From: JACSRF01 sp964504445
GTDB lineage: Bacteria > Chloroflexota > Anaerolineae > Promineifilales > Promineifilaceae
Assembly: GCA_964504445.1 (NCBI GenBank)
Contig: CAZDEO010000024.1
Coordinates: forward strand, 1-64,000
Direction of reading: 5' to 3'
DNA: 64,000 nucleotides
Under the pieces are notes generated by a model. The model was given only the letters and a program-made list of their open reading frames with translations, was not told where the DNA came from and made no database searches. Below are positions 42,374-51,670 of the stretch, one piece after another. Numbering within the stretch: the first letter of the stretch is position 1; every line of letters starts with the position of its first letter. Made by a program: the position numbers and the translations under genes.

Positions 42374-42496
42374 TCAATCATTGTCACTGCTTGTTTTGGC
42401 CGAATCATTAGAAGCCCGCTGAATTTGCGGGATAATGATGGCGCTTAAAAGTAAAATGGCAATGAGGCCAAAGACAAACAAGCCAATTGGATCCAT
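42374..42496 (-). CDS. Forty-residue single-TM membrane protein
   Basis: A short gene with clear translation signals: GGAGG lies 8 nt before the ATG at 42496. The product begins MDPIGLFVFGLIAILLLSAI, continuing IIPQIQRASN and a polar Ser/Asp tail, i.e. an N-out or N-in single membrane helix with a short cytosolic tail. I know no family. It ends 7 bp from the terminator hairpin at 42343-42366 and has its own minus-strand promoter at 42559-42586. A plus-strand frame through 42435-42728 has no coding character. Confidence 0.6.
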   Translation of the reverse strand: MDPIGLFVFGLIAILLLSAIIIPQIQRASNDSAKTSSDND

Positions 42497-42558
42497 GCTG
42501 AACAACCTCCATTCCTTAAATATGTACTCTTTGGAAATCAAATACGCTAATGCCTGTT

Positions 42559-42586
42559 ACTATAGCTTTACTGTTTGCAAAAGCAA
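42559..42586 (-). promoter_or_regulatory. Putative promoter of the 40-residue membrane protein
   Basis: On the minus strand TTGCTT (42586-42581), a 16-nt spacer and TATAGT (42564-42559). It would give a 5' leader of about 55 nt. Confidence 0.45.
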
Positions 42587-42641
42587 CCCGTTTTCTCAAA
42601 CCCATAAGCTTGCGTTTATGCACACTTGCGGAAGCGTTTTC

Positions 42642-42670
42642 TTGAGCAATTACCGGTTGGCTTTTATAAT
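42642..42670 (+). promoter_or_regulatory. Putative promoter of the comM-like gene
   Basis: TTGAGC (42642-42647), a 17-nt spacer and a perfect TATAAT (42665-42670), giving a leader of about 56 nt before ATG 42733. Confidence 0.55.
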
Positions 42671-42732
42671 CAACACGCTGTCGTCGGTGCAAAGAATTCG
42701 CCTCGCGTTTGCGATAAGTTGGGACTAAGCAT

Positions 42733-44262
42733 ATGTTAGCAAAAGTGGTAAGCTGCGCCATTGTTGGGTTGGAAGCAGAACTGGTGGAAGTAGAAGTTGA
42801 CGTGATTCGGGGTTACCCTAATTTTGCCATTGTGGGGCTGCCCGATGCGGCTGTGCGTGAGAGCCGCGATCGCGTCCATGCAGCCATCAAAAACAGCGGT
42901 TTGCAGTTTCCTGGCAATCAGCGCATTACTGTGAATCTGGCGCCGGCGGACCTGCGCAAAGAAGGCCCAGCTTATGACTTACCCATCGCTGTGGGCGTGT
43001 TGGCGGCTACGCAGCAGGTATGGCCAGACAAGCTGGAGAACGCCCTTTTCTTGGGTGAGTTGTCTCTGGATGGTACGACGCGCCATACCAAGGGCATTTT
43101 GCCCATGGCGGCTATGGCCCGCGCTTTGGGGTATGCGCGGGTTTTTGTACCCGCTGCCGATGCGGAGGAAGCGGCGCTTTTGCCTGACGTAGAGGTCCTT
43201 GCCGTGACGAGCCTCAGTGACCTGGTGGGGCACCTGACGGGCTTGAGACCATTGGAACCGGTCAGCGTGGATTTGCAGGACGCTTTTGACGTGGAACCGG
43301 CTTATGCCGCAGATTTTGCGGATATCATGGGGCAAGAACACGTGAAGAGGGCGCTAGAAGTCGCCGCGGCTGGAGGGCATAATTTGCTGATGTCTGGCCC
43401 GCCAGGAGCAGGGAAAACCTTGTTGGCCAAGTCTTTGCCCAGCATTTTGCCGCGCATGGATGTGGATGAGGCGCTGGAGGTGACGAAGATTTACAGCGTG
43501 GCGGGATTGCTGCCACCTGATACGCCTTTGGTGCGGGAACGGCCGTTTCGCGCGCCGCATCATACCATTAGCTATGCCGGCCTGGTTGGTGGAGGCGCCT
43601 GGCCTCGCCCCGGCGAGATTTCCCTGGCCCATAGAGGTGTTCTCTTTTTAGATGAGTTGCCCGAATTTGGTGCCAACCTCATTGAAGTCCTGCGCCAGCC
43701 CCTAGAAGGCAAGCCCCGCGAGGTTTCCATTTCCCGTGCCTCAGGAACCGTTACCTATCCAGCTAACTTTATGCTCATTGCCGCCCAAAACCCCTGCCCC
43801 TGCGGCTATTATGGCGATCCGGTTCATGCTTGTACATGTAGCAATACCATGATTACCCGCTACCAGAAGCGTATTTCTGGACCGTTGATGGACCGCATAG
43901 ACCTTCACGTGGACGTGCCGCGTATTGAGTTTGAAAAACTGACCGCCCAGCGGCGTGGCGAACCTTCGCAGGCGATCCGCCAACGGGTAGAGATAGCGCG
44001 CCAGCGGCAGGCAGCACGTTTTGCGGAAACGGAATTGTTCACCAATGCGGATATGGGACCCAGCGAGGTACGAGAATTTTGTGCGCTGGATGACACGGGC
44101 CGCCGCCTGATGAAGAGCGCCATGGCGCAAATGGGGCTAAGCGCGCGCGCTTTCCACCGCGTGCTGAAGGTGGCTCGCACCATTGCCGATTTGGGCGGGA
44201 TAGAAACCATTCAACCGGCGCATCTGGCAGAAGCACTGCAATACCGCCCGCGCCAAACGTAA
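42733..44262 (+). CDS. comM: ComM-like Mg-chelatase-family AAA+ helicase (YifB)
   Basis: A 509-residue YifB/ComM protein. Residues 1-165 are a Lon-protease-like substrate domain (YPNFAIVGLPDAAVRESRDR, NLAPADLRKEGPAYDLPIAV); residues about 190-400 are an AAA+ Mg-chelatase module with GPPGAGKTLLAKSL (Walker A), FLDELPEF (Walker B) and AAQNPCPCGYYG; the C-terminal lid (ARAFHRVLKVARTIADL) completes the family. ComM promotes branch migration during natural transformation in Gram-negative bacteria. Length is typical. It has a promoter at 42642-42670. Confidence 0.93.
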   Translation: MLAKVVSCAIVGLEAELVEVEVDVIRGYPNFAIVGLPDAAVRESRDRVHAAIKNSGLQFPGNQRITVNLAPADLRKEGPAYDLPIAVGVLAATQQVWPDKLENALFLGELSLDGTTRHTKGILPMAAMARALGYARVFVPAADAEEAALLPDVEVLAVTSLSDLVGHLTGLRPLEPVSVDLQDAFDVEPAYAADFADIMGQEHVKRALEVAAAGGHNLLMSGPPGAGKTLLAKSLPSILPRMDVDEALEVTKIYSVAGLLPPDTPLVRERPFRAPHHTISYAGLVGGGAWPRPGEISLAHRGVLFLDELPEFGANLIEVLRQPLEGKPREVSISRASGTVTYPANFMLIAAQNPCPCGYYGDPVHACTCSNTMITRYQKRISGPLMDRIDLHVDVPRIEFEKLTAQRRGEPSQAIRQRVEIARQRQAARFAETELFTNADMGPSEVREFCALDDTGRRLMKSAMAQMGLSARAFHRVLKVARTIADLGGIETIQPAHLAEALQYRPRQT

Positions 44263-44380
44263 GAGATGAAATATGCCTGACGCGGTGATTTTAATTGTGA
44301 GTGTGTTAGAATAAGGGCCTAAAATGGTTGGGGATCAGTCATGACAAGCCAGTAAACAAGCGGCTTTAGCAGGAGAATAT

Positions 44381-44668
44381 ATGTCACCATATTGGTTAGG
44401 GTTCGTGGTGGGGGCCATAAGTGCGGTGGTTGGCGCTTTGGTGGAGTATCTGCTGGCGCGGCGACGTAACTCTGACGAGGAGCGGCTACCTGGCTGCATG
44501 ATTATGATGACCGGGGCGCTGGGCTTTGTGGGGATTGTTTCGATTGTCACAGGCCTTGTTTTGGGCGAATTGGGCCGTATTTTGTGGATGGGCGTAGGGG
44601 TTGGTTCAGGATTTGTGCTGGGTTTTCTGGTGCTGGCGGGGCTGTGGTTTTTATTTTTGCGGCGTTGA
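44381..44668 (+). CDS. Small three-TM membrane protein
   Basis: A 95-residue protein with hydrophobic segments at about 4-24 (WLGFVVGAISAVVGALVEYL), 40-60 and 68-92, separated by a charged loop (ARRRNSDEERLPG). No recognised family. ATG follows AGGAG. It precedes the methyltransferase gene by 25 bp and may be cotranscribed with it. Confidence 0.65.
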   Translation: MSPYWLGFVVGAISAVVGALVEYLLARRRNSDEERLPGCMIMMTGALGFVGIVSIVTGLVLGELGRILWMGVGVGSGFVLGFLVLAGLWFLFLRR

Positions 44669-44693
44669 ATGCCGGTTAAAGTGAAACCGTACC

Positions 44694-45509
44694 ATGACGG
44701 CCGTTAAAGACCTACATGGATTGCCGGGAACCCTGTGGTACACGCTGCGAGCGCGGGCGGAGGAGCAGGCGCAGCCCCAGCCACTTATTCAAGACCCGCT
44801 GGCGGCGGCCTGGTATGGGCAGCTTCCCCCACCACCGGCTGTAGCCCAGGCCATGTCCGTTACCTATTCGCCTGTTTTCCAGTTGGCAACGGCCGTACGC
44901 GCCCGCCTTTACGACGACGTAACGCAAGATTTCTTAACCCGGTATCCTGCCGCACAGGTGGTTGAGCTGGGCGCCGGGCTGAGCACCCGATTCCAGCGCC
45001 TGGGTTGCCCGGCTGTCCCCTGGTGGGAGTTGGATTTACCCCCAGCCATTGAGGTGCGGCGGCTGGTGGATAAAGAAACGGCCGTCCACCGTTTTCTGGC
45101 GGCGTCTATGTTGGCCGCGGAATGGGTAAAACCAGTGCAGGAAACGGCCGTGCCACCCGCCCAAACCCTCTTCATTGCCGAGGGTGTCCTCTTCTTCCTC
45201 TTGCCCGACCACGTCCGCCAGCTATTTAACATTTTGCGCACCCATTTTCCCGGTGCCCTCCTTGCCGCGGACGTACTCACCGACACCTACAGCCCCAAAG
45301 CCCGCAGCCAGTTTATCCACACCAGCACACCCCTTCAATGGCTGATTACTCAAGCCGCAGAGCTGATCGACCTGGGCTTGGCCCTTCAGCAAAGCCGGGT
45401 CATCACCCACCAACATATGGCCCGCTGGCAAGCCCTGGGTTTTTCCCAGGCAAAACTGCGAGCCAGCTCTGGAAATATCCTTTTTACGGCGCGCGTTCAA
45501 CCCGGGTAA
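44694..45509 (+). CDS. SAM-dependent methyltransferase, leucine carboxyl methyltransferase (LCM/TcmP) family
   Basis: A 271-residue class I methyltransferase. SAM-binding motif I is VVELGAGLSTR, followed by the acidic pair in WWELDLPP and the family motif IAEGVLFFLLPDHV; the C-terminus has NILFTARV. Bacterial LCM proteins methylate carboxyl groups of small molecules (TcmP O-methylates polyketides); the substrate here is unknown. The start codon overlaps an ACGGCCGT octamer (MTAVKDLHG). No ribosome-binding site is evident. No biosynthetic cluster surrounds it. Confidence 0.85.
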   Translation: MTAVKDLHGLPGTLWYTLRARAEEQAQPQPLIQDPLAAAWYGQLPPPPAVAQAMSVTYSPVFQLATAVRARLYDDVTQDFLTRYPAAQVVELGAGLSTRFQRLGCPAVPWWELDLPPAIEVRRLVDKETAVHRFLAASMLAAEWVKPVQETAVPPAQTLFIAEGVLFFLLPDHVRQLFNILRTHFPGALLAADVLTDTYSPKARSQFIHTSTPLQWLITQAAELIDLGLALQQSRVITHQHMARWQALGFSQAKLRASSGNILFTARVQPG

Positions 45510-45668
45510 AACGGCCCTAACTTGTGGCCAAACTGGCAGCATCTCTCGATAACTTTAACGTAGCGGGCGGCACATGTTCATCTTGCACAGTCTCCTGCTG
45601 TGCATTATCATCACACCAGATACCGAAGTAGTTCGAACAACTGGTGCACCGATCAAAGAGGTTCCAAA

Positions 45669-46784
45669 ATGGCAGGCAACCGCACCTACTATCAAGAAGC
45701 AATTCGTCGTGCAAAAATATTTAATCAACGGCAAGATTGGCCACAGGCGATTAGCGTGTTGCGTATAGCCGTGCGCGAATTCCCAAATTTACCAGAGCCC
45801 TATGATTTGCTGGGACAGGCCTGCGTTGGTCTTAAGCAGTGGGATAAAGCGCTGGACGTGTACAAACGCGCAGCCCGGTACTCCGGGGGCAACATTGCTT
45901 ACCTGAACAAGGTTGCCGATATGCAAGAGCGTTTGGGGCAGCTAGGTGATGCCGGACAGACCTACCTGGCAGCCGGCGAACTGCAAATGCGCAAGAACAA
46001 TCTGGAGCAGGCTGAATCGAATTGGCTGCGTGCCATTCGCCTGGAGCCTAACCTGTTAGGCGCGCATCGCCGACTGGCTATGTTGTATCAACGGCAAAAT
46101 AACTATGGGGCGGCGGTGCGAGAGTACCTGGCTATTGCCCGCATTTTAGACATGCGTGGAGAAAAGAAAGCGGCTTTGCAAATGTGTAAGGCTGCTTTGC
46201 GTCTAGATCCAAACAACGATGACATTCTCAAAGCAGTAGAGTTGATTCGTTATGGCGAAGCGGCCGTTGCCGAGGTAGAGGCAGAACCAGAAATGCCATC
46301 CCCGGAAGAAACGCCTGGGAACGCCAATGAGTTTGGCGAAGAGGTGAGCCTGGTAGACACTGTGCGCCAAATGGCTGCCGTGCTGGAGGCCGAACGGCAG
46401 CAACAAGTTCGTCCTGCGCAAACCCAGCAGACTGATTCCTTACAGATGGCCTATCGCCTGGCTCAGGAACAGTTGGCGGCAGAAATATTCCGCGATGAAG
46501 AAGATGAAGACCTGCTGTATGGCACTGAGGCAGGCTTGAGCAAGCTGGAAAGAGATGCGCTTATTGGGCAAGGTATCGATTTTCAGTCGCGGGGTCAGTT
46601 GGCTGAGGCGATTATGTGCTATGAAAAGGCGGTTAAGGGCGGATTGAACCTGGCGGCGGCGCACTTTACTTTGGGGTTGTTATATTTACAAAATGGCCAG
46701 CGTGGTGCCGCCCAAGAAAGTTTGCAGCAGGCTGCTCAGGATGGGGCTTATCGTGACGCGGTGCGAATGGCTTTGTCAGGATAA
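45669..46784 (+). CDS. TPR-repeat protein
   Basis: A 371-residue soluble protein with about five to six tetratricopeptide repeats: residues 10-185 (for example QDWPQAISVLRIAVREFPNL, KQWDKALDVYKRAARYSGGN, NLEQAESNWLRAIRLEPNLL) and two more near the C-terminus (RGQLAEAIMCYEKAVKGGLN). The acidic linker (about 200-290) lacks repeats. It is a protein-interaction scaffold. ATG 45669 follows AGAGG with suitable spacing and begins MAGNRTYYQEAIRRAK; the frame is open upstream to 45600. The 160 bp upstream show nothing notable. It precedes a sensor kinase by 100 bp. Confidence 0.85.
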   Translation: MAGNRTYYQEAIRRAKIFNQRQDWPQAISVLRIAVREFPNLPEPYDLLGQACVGLKQWDKALDVYKRAARYSGGNIAYLNKVADMQERLGQLGDAGQTYLAAGELQMRKNNLEQAESNWLRAIRLEPNLLGAHRRLAMLYQRQNNYGAAVREYLAIARILDMRGEKKAALQMCKAALRLDPNNDDILKAVELIRYGEAAVAEVEAEPEMPSPEETPGNANEFGEEVSLVDTVRQMAAVLEAERQQQVRPAQTQQTDSLQMAYRLAQEQLAAEIFRDEEDEDLLYGTEAGLSKLERDALIGQGIDFQSRGQLAEAIMCYEKAVKGGLNLAAAHFTLGLLYLQNGQRGAAQESLQQAAQDGAYRDAVRMALSG

Positions 46785-46883
46785 GTGCGTTTTGGGGAGC
46801 GTAATTTGTCATTTCAATTGTAAGGCCACATCTTCATAATAAAAAACCAAAGGGTTAGAAAGATCATCGGAGTGTGAGGGAAT

Positions 46884-49800
46884 TTGCTGCAAGTTTTAGT
46901 TGTTGCCGAGTTTAAGCAGGCTGCGCTAATTGGGGATGACCTGCGTCAATCAAGACCAGATTGGCGCGTGACGCCTGTCTCTTCTCAGGAAGCCCTGCGG
47001 GAGCAGTTGCAGGAGGGGGGCTTCGATGTTGTTGTGCTTGATTTGGGGCAGGCGCACCGCCAATGGTGGGTTGCGCAATGGCCATCACCGGAATGGGACA
47101 CGGCCGTTCCGGTTCCCTGTATACTCTGTACTTCTTCGCCAGATGACCTTGAGGACTTCCCGGCTGTTCCAGACCAGACATACCTGATTTACGATAAAAA
47201 CAACGCCTCTTTATTCAATTTAGCGGACTTCATATCTCAGGTTATTGACCCAATAGCCACACCATATTTAGCAAATCGCATTTTTGCTGAGGTGGTCAGC
47301 CTGACCACAGATGCCATCATTATTGCTCAGGACGATCTGAAAATTGTTTATTGTAATCCCGCCGCTACGGAGATTTTTGGCTATTCGCAAACCGAGTTGG
47401 TGGGACAGCCACTGCATGTACTGCTGCCACCGCGTTATCATGCCATACATCAGCTGCACATGGCGCGTTTTGCCGAAATGGAGAACCCCAAAGTCTCCCG
47501 GCTGGAGCGGTCGCAGTTGGTGGCGCAAAAACGGGATGGACGTGAAATTGCTGTTGAAATTTCAATCATGAAACTTCAGCGCGACGGCCGTACCTATTTC
47601 GTGGCTGTCGTTCATGATGTAACCCTGCAAAAGGAAACGGCCGCTTCGCTAAGGCAGTACACCCGGCGTCTGGAAGCCCTGCGCGAAATGGACCGCGCCA
47701 TTTTGTCGGCGCGTTCCCCTGAGGAAGTTGCCCAAACAGCCCTGGTACATTTACAGCAGCTTGTCCCTTTTCAGCAAGCCTGCATTGTGGCTTTTGCCAG
47801 CAACGCATCCGGCATAATTCTGTTGGCAACCAGCAGCGATGCTAACGTCACCTTTACCCATCCAGATTATTCACCCCTTGCCAACGACAAAATCTTTACC
47901 CAAGTGCTGCAACAAGAAGATATATTTGTCCAGGATGATTTACAAAACAGAGGTTCGCTGACGCCCTTTGAAGTCAGCCTGCTAAAACAGGGTTTTCGCG
48001 CATACGTTTTTGTGCCATTGAAGGTGCGGGGTGAACAGGTAGGCTTGATGTATTTGTGTACAAAAGAGCCAGGCGTCTTTACCACGGATTATGTGGATAT
48101 GATTCGCGATGCCGCACGGCCTGTGGCTGTCGCCATTCAGCAAGCGCGCCTGCTGGAAGAAGAACGTACCCAACGACAGCTCGCCGAGACCTTGCGAGAA
48201 GTAGCGCGCTCTCTTAGCAGCACGCTCGACCAGGAACACGTGTTGAGCATCATCCTGGACCAATTAGCCCACGTCATTGATTTTGATAACGCCGTCGTAC
48301 TATTGTTGGATGAAGAGGAGCTTCAGCTAGCCGCACAAAAAGGTGTTGACCAAACTCCACCTTGCTCCCAAATCCAGTACAGCAATCTGTCCCACATTCG
48401 CGAAGTACTCAACACGGGCAATCCCATTCTCATTGCCGATACTGCCACAGACGGCCGTTGGCAAGCCTGTTCAGAAGCCGACAAAACCCATAGCTGGCTG
48501 GGCATTCCCTTGACCGTCAAGGGCATTGTCATTGGCTTGTTCAGCATTAGCAAAGAACAACCCGCTTACTACACCCCCCAAGATACAGAGTTTGCCCTCG
48601 CCTTTGCCCGGCAAGCCGCCATTGCCGTGGAAAACGCCCAGCTTTACTCGCGCGCCACCCTGGAAATTGACGAAAGACGCCAGGCCGAAGCCGCATTGCA
48701 AATAGAGCGTGCCCTTTTGTCTGAAAGAGTTAAAGAGCGCACAGCCGAACTGAGCGCCGCCAATGCCCAACTAGCCCGCGCCGTGCGTGCCCGCGACGAG
48801 TTTTTAGCCAGCATGAGCCACGAACTGCGCACGCCCCTCAACGCAATTTTGGGTATGACAGAGGTTTTGCAAACAGGCGCATATGGCAACCTTACAGATA
48901 AACAGGTTGACATGCTGCGCACCATTATCCGCAGTGGTTACCATTTACTGGAACTCATTAACGACATTCTCGATATTGCCAAAATTGAAGCAGGTCAACT
49001 GGCCTTGCAGTTTTTCCCTTTACCCATCTCTTCAATTTGCAATACTTGCATCGACCTGATTCGTCCACAAGCTGTCAAAAAACAACTACACATTTACCTA
49101 GATATTGCCGAGACAGCCACCATGGTTTGGGGGGATGAATTACGCCTACAGCAAGTTTTGATTAACCTGCTCAACAACGCGATTAAATTTACGCCGGCAG
49201 GCGGCAAGATGGGGTTAGAAGTTGCCTGCAATGAATCATTAAACACGGTTTATTTCACAGTTTGGGATACTGGCATAGGCATGTCCATCAATGACCTGCG
49301 TCAGCTATTTAGTGGCCCCAATGGCCCCAAACCTTTTGTGCAGCTAGACAGTGGTTTATCTCGCCAATATGAAGGAACCGGTTTGGGGCTTTCGTTAGTG
49401 TATCACCTGACGGAGCTTCATGGCGGCAGCCTGGCTATAAAAAGCGAGGTAGGGCAGGGCAGCCGACTCACGGTAGCCCTCCCATGCCAGTCAATCATGA
49501 AGGAGGCCAATGCTGGCGATATTGCGCCTTTACAGGATAAACGCCGCAAAACCATTTTACTCGCTGAAGATAATGAGCTGTATGCCCGCACAATATCGGC
49601 TTATTTGCTCTCCTTGGGCTACCGGCTTATTGTAGCCCATACTGGGTTGCAAGCTGTGCAGCAGGCGCGGAATGTCTATCCTGATCTGGTGCTGCTCGAT
49701 TTGCAGATGCCGGAGGTAGGTGGGGCAGAAGCATTGAACCTCATTCGGGAAAATATGGATCAAGACGTGCCGATTATTATGTGGACAGCTTTGCAAATGC

Positions 49801-49907
49801 CAGGTGACCAGGATTATTACCTGCGCCAGGGTGCTAGCCTGTTTTTACCCAAGCCACTTCATTTACCGGATCTGGCGGCCAAAATTGCCGAGTTGTTGGC
49901 CGATTAA
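46884..49907 (+). CDS. Hybrid sensor histidine kinase (receiver-like, PAS, two GAF, HisKA, HATPase, receiver)
   Basis: A 1007-residue cytosolic hybrid kinase with no TM helices. An N-terminal receiver-like domain (VLVVAEFKQAALIGDDLRQS, VVVLDLG) spans 1-115; PAS at about 130-245 (IVYCNPAATEIFGYSQTELV); GAF at about 265-410 and 430-595; HisKA with H646 in MSHELRTPLNAILG; HATPase at about 760-880 (NLLNNAIKFTPAGG, DTGIGMS, GTGLGLSLVYHL); receiver at about 900-1005 with D939 (VLLDLQMPEVGG). It starts at TTG 46884 after GAGGGAA. Two GAF domains suggest a small-molecule or light cue. The next gene is 52 bp downstream. Confidence 0.9.
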   Translation: MLQVLVVAEFKQAALIGDDLRQSRPDWRVTPVSSQEALREQLQEGGFDVVVLDLGQAHRQWWVAQWPSPEWDTAVPVPCILCTSSPDDLEDFPAVPDQTYLIYDKNNASLFNLADFISQVIDPIATPYLANRIFAEVVSLTTDAIIIAQDDLKIVYCNPAATEIFGYSQTELVGQPLHVLLPPRYHAIHQLHMARFAEMENPKVSRLERSQLVAQKRDGREIAVEISIMKLQRDGRTYFVAVVHDVTLQKETAASLRQYTRRLEALREMDRAILSARSPEEVAQTALVHLQQLVPFQQACIVAFASNASGIILLATSSDANVTFTHPDYSPLANDKIFTQVLQQEDIFVQDDLQNRGSLTPFEVSLLKQGFRAYVFVPLKVRGEQVGLMYLCTKEPGVFTTDYVDMIRDAARPVAVAIQQARLLEEERTQRQLAETLREVARSLSSTLDQEHVLSIILDQLAHVIDFDNAVVLLLDEEELQLAAQKGVDQTPPCSQIQYSNLSHIREVLNTGNPILIADTATDGRWQACSEADKTHSWLGIPLTVKGIVIGLFSISKEQPAYYTPQDTEFALAFARQAAIAVENAQLYSRATLEIDERRQAEAALQIERALLSERVKERTAELSAANAQLARAVRARDEFLASMSHELRTPLNAILGMTEVLQTGAYGNLTDKQVDMLRTIIRSGYHLLELINDILDIAKIEAGQLALQFFPLPISSICNTCIDLIRPQAVKKQLHIYLDIAETATMVWGDELRLQQVLINLLNNAIKFTPAGGKMGLEVACNESLNTVYFTVWDTGIGMSINDLRQLFSGPNGPKPFVQLDSGLSRQYEGTGLGLSLVYHLTELHGGSLAIKSEVGQGSRLTVALPCQSIMKEANAGDIAPLQDKRRKTILLAEDNELYARTISAYLLSLGYRLIVAHTGLQAVQQARNVYPDLVLLDLQMPEVGGAEALNLIRENMDQDVPIIMWTALQMPGDQDYYLRQGASLFLPKPLHLPDLAAKIAELLAD

Positions 49908-49959
49908 CCCACGAATAGGCCTGGCTGGCCCGGGATGCTGTAGGGTTGAGGAACTATCT

Positions 49960-51096
49960 ATGCAAATAGCCCCCTTTGAAATCGAGTTATTTTTTGCCCA
50001 ATATGAATTTGCCTCGCCGCATATCCTCTGTGCGTCGGACTGTGAGACCATGAGTGTGGAAGCGTTGCTCAACATGGCGGATATGTCTTTGTCGGAATTG
50101 GGTGAGCTGCGGTTGAGCTATACAGAGTCTCAGGGGCATCCGGAACTGCGTCAGTTGGTGGCGGCGCAATACCAAGAGATGGTTATGGTCGAAGAGGTGG
50201 TGATGTTGGGTGCGCCGGAGGAAGGTATTTATTTGCTGATGCGTGCCTTGCTGGCGCCGGGTGATCACGTGGTGGTGCTGACGCCAGCCTATAATTCGTT
50301 GCTGAATGTGGCGCAACACGTCAGTGGTAATGTTAGCCAGTGGGCTATCCAACAAACGGCCGATGGTTGGTGGCTGGACCTGGATGCGCTGGCAGCACTG
50401 CTGATGCCGCAAACAAAGTTGCTCGTTGTTAACTTTCCTCATAACCCCACAGGCTTGCTGCCCACTGTGGAGGTATTTGAGGCGGTGATAGACCTGGCCC
50501 GGCGTCAGGGGGTGTGGCTGTTTTGTGATGAGATGTACCGTGGGCTGGAGCTGAACGGCCGTTCCCCCCTGCCTTCCGCCCTCACCCGTTATGATAAAGC
50601 CATTGTGTTGGCCGGCCTAAGTAAAGTCCAGGGACTACCGGGGTTGCGCACAGGCTGGCTCATCCTTCATGACCGGACCCTGCGCGAAAATTTACTCAAC
50701 TGGAAGCACTATACCACCATTTGCGCCGCCGCACCTAGCGAATTTTTGGCGCGAGCCGCACTCCGCGTATCGAGCAAACTGGCTGCGCGCAATCAAAAGA
50801 TCATTCAGAAAAACCTGCAGTTGGCGGAGGCGTTTTTTGCGCGCTGGCCAGATCTGTTTGTATGGCGACGGCCGTTAGCCGGGTCCGTGGCGCTGGTAGA
50901 AATGAACCTACCCGACGTGACAGCCTACTGCCACCAGCTTGCCCAGGATGCTGGCGTGCTGCTGTTGCCCGGCAAATACATTGGCCATCAGGAGCAGTTC
51001 GTGCGCTGGGGCTTTGGCCGCACCGGCTTCTCCGCCGGTCTGTCCCATTACGAAGCTTACCTGCGTGGTGAAAACCTGAAAGATGATGATGACTGA
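49960..51096 (+). CDS. PLP-dependent class I/II aminotransferase
   Basis: A 378-residue fold-type I enzyme with all the key sites: NFPHNPTG for the PLP/substrate pocket, FCDEMYRGLEL with the cofactor-ring Asp, and LAGLSKVQGLPGLRTGW with the Schiff-base lysine K222. The C-terminal arginine region (RWGFGRTGFS) fits substrate carboxylate binding. The exact substrate cannot be told. ATG 49960 follows GAGGA; the frame opens upstream within the kinase gene. Its end overlaps the Nudix-like gene by 14 bp, indicating translational coupling. Confidence 0.88.
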   Translation: MQIAPFEIELFFAQYEFASPHILCASDCETMSVEALLNMADMSLSELGELRLSYTESQGHPELRQLVAAQYQEMVMVEEVVMLGAPEEGIYLLMRALLAPGDHVVVLTPAYNSLLNVAQHVSGNVSQWAIQQTADGWWLDLDALAALLMPQTKLLVVNFPHNPTGLLPTVEVFEAVIDLARRQGVWLFCDEMYRGLELNGRSPLPSALTRYDKAIVLAGLSKVQGLPGLRTGWLILHDRTLRENLLNWKHYTTICAAAPSEFLARAALRVSSKLAARNQKIIQKNLQLAEAFFARWPDLFVWRRPLAGSVALVEMNLPDVTAYCHQLAQDAGVLLLPGKYIGHQEQFVRWGFGRTGFSAGLSHYEAYLRGENLKDDDD

Positions 51097-51655
51097 GTCC
51101 CAGGCCGGCCCATTTCTCACCAGCGCGGATTTGGACAACTGGTTGCGCCAGCAGGGCGTTGACACCAGCCAATGGGGCCAGAACGGGGCCAAAACCAGCG
51201 AAAATCTGTGGCTAGAATTGCAAAAAGGGGACTGTGTGCTGCAAAAAGGTCCGCTGCGCCTGGTGACCGTGGCCCAGGTCATCATTTGCCGCGGCAGCCT
51301 CATGCTCGTTGAAGTAGCCCAGGAATTTGCTGATGGCACCCGGCGGCAGCGCCACATTCCCCCCGCTGAAAAAATGTTGCCCGGCGAAGCCGTGTTGGCC
51401 GGTATGCACCGCTGTTTACGGGAAGAATTGGGCGTTTTACCGGAGGAGGCCACGCTTTTCCCCGACACCCATCGCCAGGCGGTGCGCGACCTCGCCTCGC
51501 CCTCCTATCCTGGGTTGCCTACCCGTTACGTCATTCACCGCATGGATGCCGCCGTGCCCGGCCTGCCTGACACCCCTTTCTGGCGTGACAACCTGGCTTT
51601 TGGCCCGGGAGACCCTATTCGCCGCCAGCAATGGGCATGGGTAACCCGCCGCTGA
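51083..51655 (+). CDS. Nudix-like protein with altered Nudix box
   Basis: A 190-residue protein. Residues about 65-170 look like a Nudix fold with the box region EKMLPGEAVLAGMHRCLREE followed by LGV. Aligned to GX5EX7REUXEEXGU, the first Gly is Glu, the metal-ligand Glu after Arg is Cys, but the E7 and EE positions and the final Gly are kept. Hydrolase activity is therefore doubtful. Residues 1-60 form an extra N-terminal domain. It begins inside the aminotransferase gene (ATG ATG ATG at 51083) and is convergent with the MFS gene, 15 bp away. Confidence 0.65.
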   Translation: MMMTESQAGPFLTSADLDNWLRQQGVDTSQWGQNGAKTSENLWLELQKGDCVLQKGPLRLVTVAQVIICRGSLMLVEVAQEFADGTRRQRHIPPAEKMLPGEAVLAGMHRCLREELGVLPEEATLFPDTHRQAVRDLASPSYPGLPTRYVIHRMDAAVPGLPDTPFWRDNLAFGPGDPIRRQQWAWVTRR

Positions 51656-51670
51656 GGATCCTGAGGGTTG

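Noticed and set aside
45640..45660. tRNA-like GTTCGAAC sequence
   Set aside because: No cloverleaf stems can be formed around it; it is only a short dyad.
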